Of a DNA stretch of 64,000 bases, positions 1 to 7,442 are shown one piece after another. The stretch covers positions 2,356,001 through 2,420,000 of the forward strand of contig NZ_CP084528.1 in assembly GCF_020410745.1 (NCBI RefSeq), given 5' to 3'. Source of the stretch: Kaistella polysaccharea. GTDB lineage: Bacteria > Bacteroidota > Bacteroidia > Flavobacteriales > Weeksellaceae. The number at the start of each line of letters is the position of its first letter. The stretch's first letter is position 1. The translations under genes and the position numbers were made by a program. The notes beneath the pieces are model-generated. The model worked only from the letters and a program-made list of their open reading frames with translations, had not been told where the DNA came from and made no database searches.

Positions 1-84
1 GAGCTATTGGGCTACAAACCCTCTCATGACATCAAGGCAGGGTTAAAAGATGCCGTGACATGGTATTGGGAGAATTTGAGGTAA
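1..84 (+). CDS. C-terminal end of an NAD-dependent sugar epimerase (TviC/WbpP-like), partial
   Basis: The window opens inside a reading frame of 27 codons ending in TAA. The peptide begins ELLGYKPSHDIKAG and ends TWYWENLR. An LLGY.P segment followed by a GL helix and a WY near the terminus is the usual ending of extended SDR enzymes that act on UDP-sugars, such as WbpP/TviC (UDP-GlcNAc or UDP-GlcNAcA C4-epimerase). The next gene is a TviB/WbpO-type 6-dehydrogenase, the normal partner of such an epimerase, which supports the call. The catalytic part lies outside the window, so the exact substrate is inferred. Confidence 0.6.
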   Translation, partial: ELLGYKPSHDIKAGLKDAVTWYWENLR

Positions 85-142
85 TTGCTGAAAGATTACA
101 ACCTGAAAGGTTAGAAGCTGGAGGTTGGATGTTAGTAGAATG

Positions 143-332
143 CGTCAGGTCGAGTGATTTTGCACTATAAAAATTGTATCGAGACCTTTACTGAACTGCT
201 TCTCGATACGCTACACTTTGTTTTGACGGACGTCAATAGTTAGTGGGACACTTCAGGTCGAGGAATTTTGCGCAGCGAAGGCAAGAAAAATTGTATTGAT
301 TCCTTTTACTGTAATACTTCTCTTTACGCTCC
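143..332 (-). repeat. Two degenerate units of the GIY-YIG-associated palindromic repeat
   Basis: Reading the minus strand, this stretch resembles the units at 25206-27744. The first unit (about 143-228) keeps perfect 9-bp arms: GTATCGAGA at 176-184 and TCTCGATAC at 201-209, with a 16-nt spacer, plus the flanking CGTCAGGTCGAGTG segment. The second unit (about 251-332) is decayed but still shows the CAGGTCGAGG flank, the AAAAATTGTAT arm side and TACTTCTC. The family is therefore dispersed in the genome rather than restricted to the array. Confidence 0.7.
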
Positions 333-385
333 ATTCTTTTGCACTAATCTAAGTGACGGTGTCGTGAAGTATACGATTGTAAAAT

Positions 386-640
386 TGACCTAGCAGTTAT
401 TGGCGTAAAGAAAAAAGGAAATTTCTTGTAGCAGAGTCTTCGATTAAATCAAAAATAAAAATCCCTTTTGTCCAAAGCGCGGGCGAGAAGTAAACTTCGA
501 AGATAAATTTCTGTTTCGCGCAAGTTTAGGGATTTTCTTAAAGAAATTTTATTTTTTTAGCTAATAAATCCAGTCTTGAACTTTTTGTTACTTTTTGTTT
601 TAAGACAAAAAGTAAGAACAATGAAATTACACAATACATA
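386..640 (+). repeat. Structured intergenic repeat, copy 1
   Basis: Shared blocks with copies at 954-1259 and 25577-25816 (minus) are: a TAGCAGTTATT..CGT start; a left arm AAAATCCCT (458-466) followed by TTTGTCCAAAGCGCG; a variable loop; CGCGCAAGTTT and a right arm AGGGATTTT (528-536); then AATAAATCCAGTCTTGAAC and the ACTTTTTG...CAAAAAGT palindrome (about 590-613). The arms are exactly complementary, and an inner GCGCG/CGCGC pair (477-481 with 517-521) extends the fold. Function unknown. Confidence 0.7.
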
Positions 641-666
641 AATTAAGTTTTGACTTTTTTGTTACT

Positions 667-845
667 TTTTGCTTCATCTTTATTTATGTTTTTAATTGAA
701 TCAGCGAACCATTTACAATGGTTTGTGTCAAGACAAAAAGTAAAATGTAAAAAAAACGTTAATTTTTGCTTCATCTCTATTTATTGTATTTTATTGCATC
801 AGCGAACCATCTACAATCGTTTGTGTCAAGACAAAAAGTAAAAAA
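667..845 (+). repeat. Two tandem copies of an 80-bp block carrying a nested palindrome
   Basis: Two direct copies (about 667-748 and 764-845) each run from TTTTTGCTTCATC through a TATTTAT stretch, CAGCGAACCAT, a short loop, a GTTTGTGTCAAGACAAAAAGT end. A third copy forms the tail of the repeat at 954-1259 (about 1157-1233). The first contains the palindrome AACCATT-TAC-AATGGTT. In copy 1 of the larger repeat the same ACTTTTTG/CAAAAAGT palindrome is present without this insert, so the block looks like an insertion at its centre. Confidence 0.6.
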
Positions 846-953
846 AAGAGAACTATCTTTCCAAACCAAAATGAATTTTGCATAGAAGGTTTTTGAATTA
901 ATAGTGATTTCGACAAGCTCAATCACCAAGACGAATGCTCGTTTATTTAATCC

Positions 954-1259
954 GACTTAGGAGTTATTAGCGTTAAGAAAATTCAAATTTATTCCAACGT
1001 ATTCTTCAAGTAGCAACTTATAAAAATTCCTTTTGTCCGAAGCGCAGCAATACATTACCATCGAAGCGCAACTTTCGTTTCCGCGCAAGTATAGGAATTT
1101 TCTTAGAATAAATTTTAAGTTTTTTGCCAATAAATCCAGTCTTGAACTTTTTGTTACTTTTTGCTTCATCACTATTTATTGTTTTTAGTCGAGTTAGCGA
1201 ACCATTCGCGACGGTTTGTTTCAAGACAAAAGTAAGAGGAATAAAATAACACAATACGT
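954..1259 (+). repeat. Structured intergenic repeat, copy 2
   Basis: Same order of blocks as copy 1, starting GACTTAGGAGTTATTAGCG. The left arm is AAAATTCCT (1023-1031) and the right arm AGGAATTTT (1093-1101): the sequence differs from copy 1 but pairing is preserved. GCGC at 1042-1045 pairs with GCGC at 1083-1086. The tail carries the 80-bp insert block, and homology to copy 1 resumes through a shared AACACAATAC-like end. Confidence 0.7.
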
Positions 1260-1433
1260 TACTCCGCGCGACTTAACTACTGAAATTTACACGATGAACT
1301 CTCGAACCCTTTCTTGTCCTAGTTGTACTACAATTTACAACACAAGTCTTTTTTAGATAACCAACCACCTGCTTTATGAATCATTTATAAAACCATCTTC
1401 TTTTTTAATGAAAAATCTTAAATTTACTTTTCT

Positions 1434-1441
1434 TACTTTTG
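1434..1441 (+). promoter_or_regulatory. Candidate -7 promoter box for the tviB operon
   Basis: TACTTTTG matches the Bacteroidetes -7 consensus TAnnTTTG and lies about 80 bp before the tviB ATG. No clear TTG (-33) was found at the expected spacing, so this is a candidate only. Confidence 0.4.
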
Positions 1442-1522
1442 CACCAAATTAAAAACTTTGTGACTTCATTTTGATGAGCAGATTTAACGATGGTAATCAC
1501 TCAAGAATTTTTGCACTAATCT

Positions 1523-2803
1523 ATGAAACAAAAAATCGCAATTATTGGACTTGGCTACGTGGGTCTACCCTTAGCACGGCTGTTTGCGACAAAGTATCAA
1601 GTGATTGGTTTTGATATTGATCAACAACGCGTTGACGCACTGAAATCAGGAGTTGATCATACTTTTGAGGTAGAAAATGAAGTTTTGAAAGAGGTATTGG
1701 TAAACGATTTTCAATCGAAAGACAGGGGATTATTCTGCTCATCGAATGTTGAGGATCTCACAGACTGTAATTTTTACATTATTACGGTACCTACACCGGT
1801 AGACAAAAATAACCGTCCGGATTTAAGACCTTTAAAGGATGCTTCAACAACGGTGGGGCAACTACTCAAAAAAGGGGATATTGTTATTTACGAATCGACC
1901 GTTTACCCTGGAGTTACAGAGGAAGAATGTGTTCCTGTTTTAGAAACGGAATCTGGTTTAACTTTTAATATTGATTTTTTTGCGGGCTATTCCCCGGAGC
2001 GTATTAATCCCGGTGATCGGGAAAGAACGGTTGAGAATATTGTAAAAGTTACGTCAGGGTCTACTCCCGAAATTGGTAAAATAGTAGACGACTTATATCA
2101 ATCGGTGATTATAGCCGGGACGCATTTGGCGCCAACAATTAAAGTGGCCGAAGCCTCTAAAGTCATTGAAAATGCCCAGCGGGATATTAACATCGCCTTC
2201 GTTAATGAGTTGGCGAAGATATTTTCCCTTATGGATATTAATACGCAGGATGTGCTTAAAGCGGCAGGCACGAAATGGAATTTTCTTCCTTTTAAACCAG
2301 GTTTGGTTGGAGGACATTGCATTGGCGTAGATCCATTTTATCTGGCGCAGAAAGCCCAGGAGATAGGGTATTATTCTGAGTTGATTTTAGCGGCCCGAAG
2401 GTTAAACGACTCGATGGGATCTTTCATTGCTTCAAGGGTGGTGAAACTGATGATTAAAAAAGGTATCCAGATGAAGGGTGCAGAGCTATTGATGCTGGGC
2501 ATTACATTTAAAGAAAACTGTCCTGATATTAGAAATACCAAAGTGGTTGATGTGATCAGAAGTTTAGAAGATTATGATATTAAAGTAACAGTTTATGATC
2601 CGTGGGCAAATCCTAAGGAAGTAATGCAAGAATATGGCGTGACGTGCTATTCTGAGGTTGGGGAGGGACATAAGTACGATGCCATTATTTTAGGAGTTGC
2701 TCACAATCAATTCATAATCTTAGACTATAATAAGTTAAAAGCCGAAATTTCACTTTTATTCGATGTGAAGGGAGTCTTAAAGAATGCAGACTACACACTG
2801 TAA
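1523..2803 (+). CDS. tviB: UDP-N-acetylhexosamine 6-dehydrogenase, TviB/WbpO type
   Basis: This is an NAD-dependent UDP-sugar dehydrogenase that oxidises C6 of a UDP-HexNAc to the uronic acid for a surface polysaccharide. The 426 residues fit the family. Visible are the N-terminal Rossmann motif GLGYVGLPLA (residues 9-18), YESTVYPG (123-130), and the active-site segment GGHCIGVDPFYL with the catalytic Cys at 266. The GHCIGVDP..YL..KAQEIGY wording is typical of TviB/WbpO rather than UDP-glucose dehydrogenase. An epimerase end lies upstream, as in Vi-antigen type pairs, but separated by repeats. UDP-GlcNAcA or UDP-GalNAcA as product is inferred. Confidence 0.88.
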   Translation: MKQKIAIIGLGYVGLPLARLFATKYQVIGFDIDQQRVDALKSGVDHTFEVENEVLKEVLVNDFQSKDRGLFCSSNVEDLTDCNFYIITVPTPVDKNNRPDLRPLKDASTTVGQLLKKGDIVIYESTVYPGVTEEECVPVLETESGLTFNIDFFAGYSPERINPGDRERTVENIVKVTSGSTPEIGKIVDDLYQSVIIAGTHLAPTIKVAEASKVIENAQRDINIAFVNELAKIFSLMDINTQDVLKAAGTKWNFLPFKPGLVGGHCIGVDPFYLAQKAQEIGYYSELILAARRLNDSMGSFIASRVVKLMIKKGIQMKGAELLMLGITFKENCPDIRNTKVVDVIRSLEDYDIKVTVYDPWANPKEVMQEYGVTCYSEVGEGHKYDAIILGVAHNQFIILDYNKLKAEISLLFDVKGVLKNADYTL

Positions 2804-2858
2804 ACATAAAAATTAAAAATTGTATAACTAGATAATTTAATCTTAAAATAAATAAGAC

Positions 2859-3707
2859 ATGACAAAAGATGAACAACCCTCTTATTATATCACTTCCGAT
2901 CAATCTCTTTTTTCAATACCTTTAAAAGAAGTGTGGGCTTACCGAGATCTTTTATTGATGTTGGTGAAGCGAGATTTTATAACTTTTTATAAGCAGACAA
3001 TTTTAGGACCGCTATGGTTCATCATCCAGCCCTTAATGACCACTGCAATATTCATGATTCTCTTTGGAAGCATCGCAAAATTAAGCACGGATGGGATGCC
3101 TCAAATTCTTTTTTATTTATCTGGAGTTACCATTTGGAGCTATTTTTCTGAAAGTTTGACAAAAACCTCAACCGTTTTTAAAGATAATGCTGCAATGTTT
3201 GGGAAGGTGTTCTTTCCTAGATTGATAATGCCCATTTCTATTGTGGTTTCAGCTCTTATGAAATTTACGGTTCAATTCGCCATATTTATAATAGTATGGT
3301 TATACTTTCTAATTTTTACAGATACGATTCAACCAAATATATGGATCTTATTTACTCCTGTGCTAGTGTTGCTAATGGCCATGTTTGCATTAGGAATGGG
3401 AATGATTTTTTCAGCCATGACGACTAAATATAAAGATTTAGCTTTTCTTTTAACTTTCGGCATTCAGCTTTTCATGTACGTCACACCAGTAGTTTATCCA
3501 ACTTCTGCATTACCTGAAAAATTAAAATTTTTCGTTTTCTTAAATCCGTTGTCTTCTATTTTTGAGGGATTCAGATATGCTTTTTTAGGTTCGGGAAACT
3601 TTGATATTATGAATATTATGTGGAGCGCACTGTTCATTACTGTAATATTAGTTATTGGAACCATAATTTTCAATAAAGTGGAAAAAAGTTTCATGGACAC
3701 AGTCTAA
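2859..3707 (+). CDS. wzm: Polysaccharide ABC exporter, permease subunit (Wzm)
   Basis: This is an inner-membrane permease of the ABC-2 family (282 aa) that, with the next gene, exports a completed lipid-linked polysaccharide. It has the typical order: a cytoplasmic N-terminus, an amphipathic LVKRDFITFYKQTILGPLW segment (residues about 35-53) diagnostic of the family, and about six hydrophobic segments from residue 55 to 275. The ATG follows a 55-nt gap after tviB and no terminator separates them, so they probably share a transcript. The ATPase gene follows after about 105 nt, which contains its own promoter candidate. Confidence 0.9.
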   Translation: MTKDEQPSYYITSDQSLFSIPLKEVWAYRDLLLMLVKRDFITFYKQTILGPLWFIIQPLMTTAIFMILFGSIAKLSTDGMPQILFYLSGVTIWSYFSESLTKTSTVFKDNAAMFGKVFFPRLIMPISIVVSALMKFTVQFAIFIIVWLYFLIFTDTIQPNIWILFTPVLVLLMAMFALGMGMIFSAMTTKYKDLAFLLTFGIQLFMYVTPVVYPTSALPEKLKFFVFLNPLSSIFEGFRYAFLGSGNFDIMNIMWSALFITVILVIGTIIFNKVEKSFMDTV

Positions 3708-3758
3708 TGAATCTCCTTAGCAAGAAATCACTTCATATCGATTTCAAATTAAAATTAT

Positions 3759-3766
3759 TAAATTTG
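3759..3766 (+). promoter_or_regulatory. Candidate -7 promoter box upstream of wzt
   Basis: TAAATTTG fits TAnnTTTG and lies 47 bp before the wzt start in the wzm-wzt gap. No TTG at standard spacing was seen, so activity is uncertain. Confidence 0.4.
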
Positions 3767-3812
3767 CAAGTTCTTACCATTATAAAATTTTAACACAAAA
3801 TAAAAAATTAAC

Positions 3813-5075
3813 TTGAATCCAAATACTGCTATATTAGCCGAAAACATATCCAAACAATACCGCTTAGGCGAGGTTGGTACTGGTACTATCAGTCATGATC
3901 TGAATCGGTTCTGGGCAAAAGTCCGTGGAAAAGAAGATCCATTTTTGCAAATTGGTGAAAGTAACGACCGGGTCAGCAAGGGAACAAGCGATTATGTTTG
4001 GTCCTTACGTGACATCAACTTTGAGATCGAGAAAGGTGATGCTGTGGGTATTATCGGCCGAAATGGCGCCGGTAAATCTACTTTGCTTAAATTGTTAAGC
4101 CGTGTTACGAAACCAACCACGGGTCATTTTGAAGTGCAGGGCCGAATTGCGTCTTTGCTTGAAGTGGGAACAGGATTTAATCCCGAAATGACAGGGCGGG
4201 AAAATATTTACCTGAACGGTGCTATACTTGGTATGAGACGCCATGAAATTAAAAGAAAATTTGATGAAATCGTTGCTTTTGCTGGTGTAGAGCGATACAT
4301 TGATACGCCCGTAAAAAGATATTCATCCGGCATGTATGTTCGTTTGGCCTTTTCTGTGGCAGCACATTTAGAATCTGAAATCCTTATTGTAGATGAAGTT
4401 TTGGCAGTAGGTGATGCAGAGTTTCAGAAAAAATGTCTTGGAAAAATGGGAGATGTATCTAAAGGAGAGGGAAGAACCGTTTTATTTGTGAGCCATAACT
4501 TAACTGCCGTAAAGGAACTCTGTAACAATGGTATTTTAATGGATCAGGGAAAATTATTATATACGGGAGGCGTCGAACAAACTGTTATAGAATATCAAAA
4601 AAATAGTGAGAGTTCCTCTACCTATTCGCATACTGGACCAATTGAGGACGCCATTGGAAATGCAAATATTAGGATTAGAGAATTTACAGCAGAGCCTTTG
4701 ATTGGAGAAATGATTGATATTAATTCCGGCGTAAAAGTGAGGATTGTATTCTTTAATTACAAAGCGGATATTAATCTGGACGTCACTTTTGAATTACGAA
4801 CTTTCGAAGAGGTAGTTGTATTTCATACCGGTGCATTAATCTCAACAAATAAAGATTCGAAAGCGAAGGAATACACGGTAGAATTTCGAATTCCGCCCAA
4901 TCTTCTTAATGCTGGTAATTATTATTTTAGATTGATATTTGGTGAAGATCAGCGTTATGCATTGTTTAATTATGATAATTTAATTGCATTTGAGGTTGAA
5001 AATATTTCAATTGGAAACAATATGCAGATTTTGCCAGGATTAGTTCGTCCTAATTTTGACTACAAAATTTATTAG
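3813..5075 (+). CDS. wzt: Polysaccharide ABC exporter, ATPase with C-terminal glycan-binding domain (Wzt)
   Basis: This is the ATPase partner of Wzm (420 aa). Residues 60-250 form the nucleotide-binding domain: Walker A GRNGAGKST (82-90), signature YSSGM (170-174), Walker B LIVDE (191-195) and an SHN switch near 226. Residues about 265-420 form an extra beta-rich domain as in Wzt proteins that recognise the modified non-reducing end of their O-chain. The frame opens with TTG at 3813; no ATG is available before conserved sequence, so a TTG start is accepted. The presence of the C-terminal domain predicts export of a capped glycan. Confidence 0.9.
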   Translation: MNPNTAILAENISKQYRLGEVGTGTISHDLNRFWAKVRGKEDPFLQIGESNDRVSKGTSDYVWSLRDINFEIEKGDAVGIIGRNGAGKSTLLKLLSRVTKPTTGHFEVQGRIASLLEVGTGFNPEMTGRENIYLNGAILGMRRHEIKRKFDEIVAFAGVERYIDTPVKRYSSGMYVRLAFSVAAHLESEILIVDEVLAVGDAEFQKKCLGKMGDVSKGEGRTVLFVSHNLTAVKELCNNGILMDQGKLLYTGGVEQTVIEYQKNSESSSTYSHTGPIEDAIGNANIRIREFTAEPLIGEMIDINSGVKVRIVFFNYKADINLDVTFELRTFEEVVVFHTGALISTNKDSKAKEYTVEFRIPPNLLNAGNYYFRLIFGEDQRYALFNYDNLIAFEVENISIGNNMQILPGLVRPNFDYKIY

Positions 5076-5076
5076 T

Positions 5077-5478
5077 ATGGACCCAAAAATCATCGATCTT
5101 CCAAAAATTGTAGATTCGCGAGGAAATTTATCTTTCTTTGAATATCCTAATCAATTGCCTTTTGAAATTGCTCGAACTTATTGGATCTATGATGTTCCAG
5201 GCGGTGAGCAGCGCGGTAGTCACGCTTTTAAGGAGCAACAGGAATTCATTATTGCATTGTCGGGAAGTTTTAATGTCGTTTTAAATAACGGTGAAAAGGA
5301 AGAGAGTTTTACCTTAAACCGCTCTTATTATGGTTTATATATTCCAAAAATGCTTTGGCGAACCCTTGAGAATTTTTCCACAAATTCACTGGGTTTAATT
5401 GTTTCAGATAAAAGTTTTGATGAGCAGGATTATGTCAGAAATTTTGAGGACTTTAAAAAACTTAGAAATGAAAAATAA
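5077..5478 (+). CDS. Sugar 3,4-ketoisomerase-like cupin with HAF in place of HAH (cassette 1, first member)
   Basis: A 133-residue single-domain cupin of the FdtA/QdtA (WxcM-like) family, whose members convert dTDP-4-keto-6-deoxyglucose to a 3-keto sugar. The frame extends upstream, but the ATG at 5077, just after the wzt stop, gives the family length and matches the paralogue at 45444. In FdtA the active site carries a His-Ala-His (positions 49 and 51 in the Aneurinibacillus enzyme as I recall it); here the residues are H49 and F51. The same change occurs in the second cassette, so it is not a random loss. It may be a non-catalytic partner or an enzyme of different specificity. Confidence 0.8.
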   Translation: MDPKIIDLPKIVDSRGNLSFFEYPNQLPFEIARTYWIYDVPGGEQRGSHAFKEQQEFIIALSGSFNVVLNNGEKEESFTLNRSYYGLYIPKMLWRTLENFSTNSLGLIVSDKSFDEQDYVRNFEDFKKLRNEK

Positions 5479-5887
5479 ACCGAATGTTTTTGACTGTTCT
5501 GTTATAGATTTAGATAAAATTAATTTCAATGAAGGAAATCTAACCGTCATTGAAAACAACTCCCAATTTCCCTTTGAGGTAAAGCGGGTTTTTTATTTAT
5601 ACGATATCGCCGGTGGTGAAAGCCGTGGTGCACATGCCCACAAACAATGCCACCAATTTCTTATTGCTGCTTCAGGAAGTTTTGAAGTTTCTTTAGATGA
5701 CGGTAAATTTAAAAGACAGGTTTTTTTGAACCGTCCTGATTTAGGGCTTCATATTCCTCCAGGAGTCTGGGCATTTGAAGTTAATTTTTCTTCAGGTGCT
5801 ATTTGTTTGGTTTTGGCCTCGCATACCTATAGTGAAGCAGACTATCTTAGAAACTACGATGATTTTTTAAATTATATCAATGAGTAA
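5468..5887 (+). CDS. fdtA: dTDP-4-keto-6-deoxyglucose 3,4-ketoisomerase, FdtA/QdtA family (cassette 1, second member)
   Basis: A 139-residue cupin with the intact active-site wording RGAHAH (His56 and His58), LDDGKF, and a [10 protein letters not shown] segment typical of FdtA/QdtA. The ATG at 5468 is chosen because the product then starts MKNK like the paralogue at 45835; it overlaps the previous gene by 11 nt. It should supply the 3-keto-6-deoxyhexose for the aminotransferase two genes downstream. Whether the product is the galacto (Fuc3N) or gluco (Qui3N) form cannot be told from sequence. RmlA and RmlB, encoded at 57499-59440, would make its substrate. Confidence 0.83.
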   Translation: MKNKPNVFDCSVIDLDKINFNEGNLTVIENNSQFPFEVKRVFYLYDIAGGESRGAHAHKQCHQFLIAASGSFEVSLDDGKFKRQVFLNRPDLGLHIPPGVWAFEVNFSSGAICLVLASHTYSEADYLRNYDDFLNYINE

Positions 5888-6344
5888 GATTCATCCACTA
5901 TCCGATGTGCAAACTCCAAATATTGGTAAGGATACTTTGGTCTGGCAATATACCGTTATCTTAAAAGATGCAGTGATTGGCAACAATTGCAATATTAATT
6001 GTCAAGTTTTTATTGAAAACAACGTTATTATCGGTGATAATGTATCCATAAAACCAGGTGTGCAGATTTGGGATGGTTTAAGAATTGAAGATAATGTCTT
6101 TATCGGTCCTAATGTTACATTTACGAATGATCGTTATCCACGCTCAAAACAATATCCACCTGAATTTCAGCAAACAGTTATTAAAAAAGGGGCAAGTATC
6201 GGGGCAAACGCAACTATCTTAGGCGGACTTACCATAGGAGAAAGCGCACTTATTGGAGCTGGTAGTGTAGTAACTAAAGATGTACCTGCAAATGAATTAT
6301 GGGTCGGTAATCCTGCCCGCAAAATTAGAAATATAGAAAAATGA
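5880..6344 (+). CDS. fdtC: Hexapeptide-repeat sugar N-acyltransferase (FdtC/WlbB-like; cassette 1)
   Basis: 154 residues, almost entirely a left-handed beta-helix built from hexapeptide repeats (for example [30 protein letters not shown]). The ending [13 protein letters not shown] is typical of sugar-nucleotide N-acetyltransferases. It overlaps the ketoisomerase by 8 nt and the aminotransferase by 4 nt, so it is translationally coupled. Probable role: acyl-CoA dependent acylation of the 3-amino group made by the next gene. The FdtC label rests on gene order; the acyl group is unknown. Confidence 0.82.
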   Translation: MSKIHPLSDVQTPNIGKDTLVWQYTVILKDAVIGNNCNINCQVFIENNVIIGDNVSIKPGVQIWDGLRIEDNVFIGPNVTFTNDRYPRSKQYPPEFQQTVIKKGASIGANATILGGLTIGESALIGAGSVVTKDVPANELWVGNPARKIRNIEK

Positions 6345-7441
6345 TTAAGTTTTTAGATTTACAGAAAATAAATTTAGTTCATCAACAGGAAATTGAAGAA
6401 AAACTTTTACATGTTTTCCGAAGTGGGTGGTATCTTTTAGGTAACGAAGTAAAGGACTTTGAAACCAATTTAGCGAATTATATTGGGTCACCAAATGCGA
6501 TCGGTGTTGCCAATGGGTTAGATGCTTTGCGATTAATTTTTAGAGCCTATCTGGAACTGGGACATTTAAGAGTAGGGGATGAGGTGATCGTTCCGGCCAA
6601 TACTTATATTGCTTCAATTTTAGCTATTACTGATAATCGCTTAAAACCCGTTTTTGCAGAGCCAAATATCAATAATTACAATTTTGATATAGCTAAAATT
6701 GAAGGTGTTATTACGCCGAAAACAAAAGCCATCATGGTGGTTCATTTATACGGACAGGTTTGTTGGTCCGAAGAACTGGAAACTTTAGCAAAAAAACATA
6801 ATTTAAAAATTATCGAAGATAATGCGCAGGCAATTGGTGCAGAATGGAAGGGAATAAAAACTGGTAATTTAGGTGATGCAGCAGGTTTTAGTTTTTATCC
6901 TGGAAAAAATCTGGGCGCTTTAGGGGATGGAGGCGCCGTAACTTGTAAAGACGCATTAGTGGCAAAAACGATCAGAGCCTTAGCTAATTATGGTTCCGAA
7001 GAAAAATATGTCAACAAATACCAGGGATTAAATAGTAGATTGGACGAAATACAGGCGGCGGTTCTTGATGTTAAGTTAAAATATATAGATGCTGATAATG
7101 ACAAGCGACGGAAAGTTGCAGAAAAATATATTGCTGAAATTCACAATCCAAAAGTAACGCTTCCCTTATTACGTTCAGATCCTAAAGAACATGTTTGGCA
7201 TTTGTTTGTAATCAGAATCGAAAATAGAGAAAGATTGCAAAAATATTTGGATGAAAATGGTGTTCAAACATTAATCCATTATCCGATTCCGCCACATAAG
7301 CAGAAAGCCTATCATTATTATAATCATTTATCATTTCCAATTACGGAAAAAATTCATGAGGTAATCTTAAGTTTACCAATCAGTCCAGTGATGGAAATCG
7401 AAGAGGTGGAAACAATTATATCGTTGCTTAATAACTATTAA
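6341..7441 (+). CDS. fdtB: dTDP-3-keto-6-deoxyhexose 3-aminotransferase, DegT/DnrJ/EryC1 family (cassette 1)
   Basis: A PLP-dependent sugar aminotransferase of 366 residues. The Schiff-base lysine is K189 in [13 protein letters not shown], the cofactor-binding [11 protein letters not shown] lies at 157-167, and the C-terminal [10 protein letters not shown] is typical of the FdtB/QdtB branch. It starts inside the end of the acyltransferase gene (ATGA type overlap). With the ketoisomerase and acyltransferase it should form a dTDP-3-acylamino-3,6-dideoxyhexose. A second copy with the same length, catalytic lysine position and neighbours is at 46704-47804. Confidence 0.87.
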   Translation: MIKFLDLQKINLVHQQEIEEKLLHVFRSGWYLLGNEVKDFETNLANYIGSPNAIGVANGLDALRLIFRAYLELGHLRVGDEVIVPANTYIASILAITDNRLKPVFAEPNINNYNFDIAKIEGVITPKTKAIMVVHLYGQVCWSEELETLAKKHNLKIIEDNAQAIGAEWKGIKTGNLGDAAGFSFYPGKNLGALGDGGAVTCKDALVAKTIRALANYGSEEKYVNKYQGLNSRLDEIQAAVLDVKLKYIDADNDKRRKVAEKYIAEIHNPKVTLPLLRSDPKEHVWHLFVIRIENRERLQKYLDENGVQTLIHYPIPPHKQKAYHYYNHLSFPITEKIHEVILSLPISPVMEIEEVETIISLLNNY

Positions 7442-7442
7442 T

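Larger units (their letters stand above)
85..1522. other. 1.4-kb gene-free, repeat-filled gap
   Basis: No convincing gene is seen between the epimerase end and tviB. Short open frames here are read-through of repeated DNA. The gap holds two degenerate units of the GIY-YIG-associated palindrome (143-332), two direct copies of a structured repeat (386-640 and 954-1259) and two additional 80-bp blocks (667-845). The string TTTGCACTAATCTA occurs at 340-353 and again at 1510-1523, where its last base is the A of the tviB start codon. Such a gap inside what is normally a tight epimerase-dehydrogenase pair suggests repeat accumulation. Confidence 0.7.

Noticed and set aside
650-1254. Short frames in the left intergenic gap
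   Set aside because: All lie in the structured repeats; the peptides are repeat translations without homology to anything I recognise.
5399-5467. Longer N-terminus for the second ketoisomerase of cassette 1
   Set aside because: The extension is the previous gene read in another phase; the later ATG gives the family start and matches the paralogue.
5077-5887. A frameshifted single ketoisomerase gene
   Set aside because: Both proteins are complete cupin domains of normal length with their own active-site loops, and the same pair occurs at 45444-46251.
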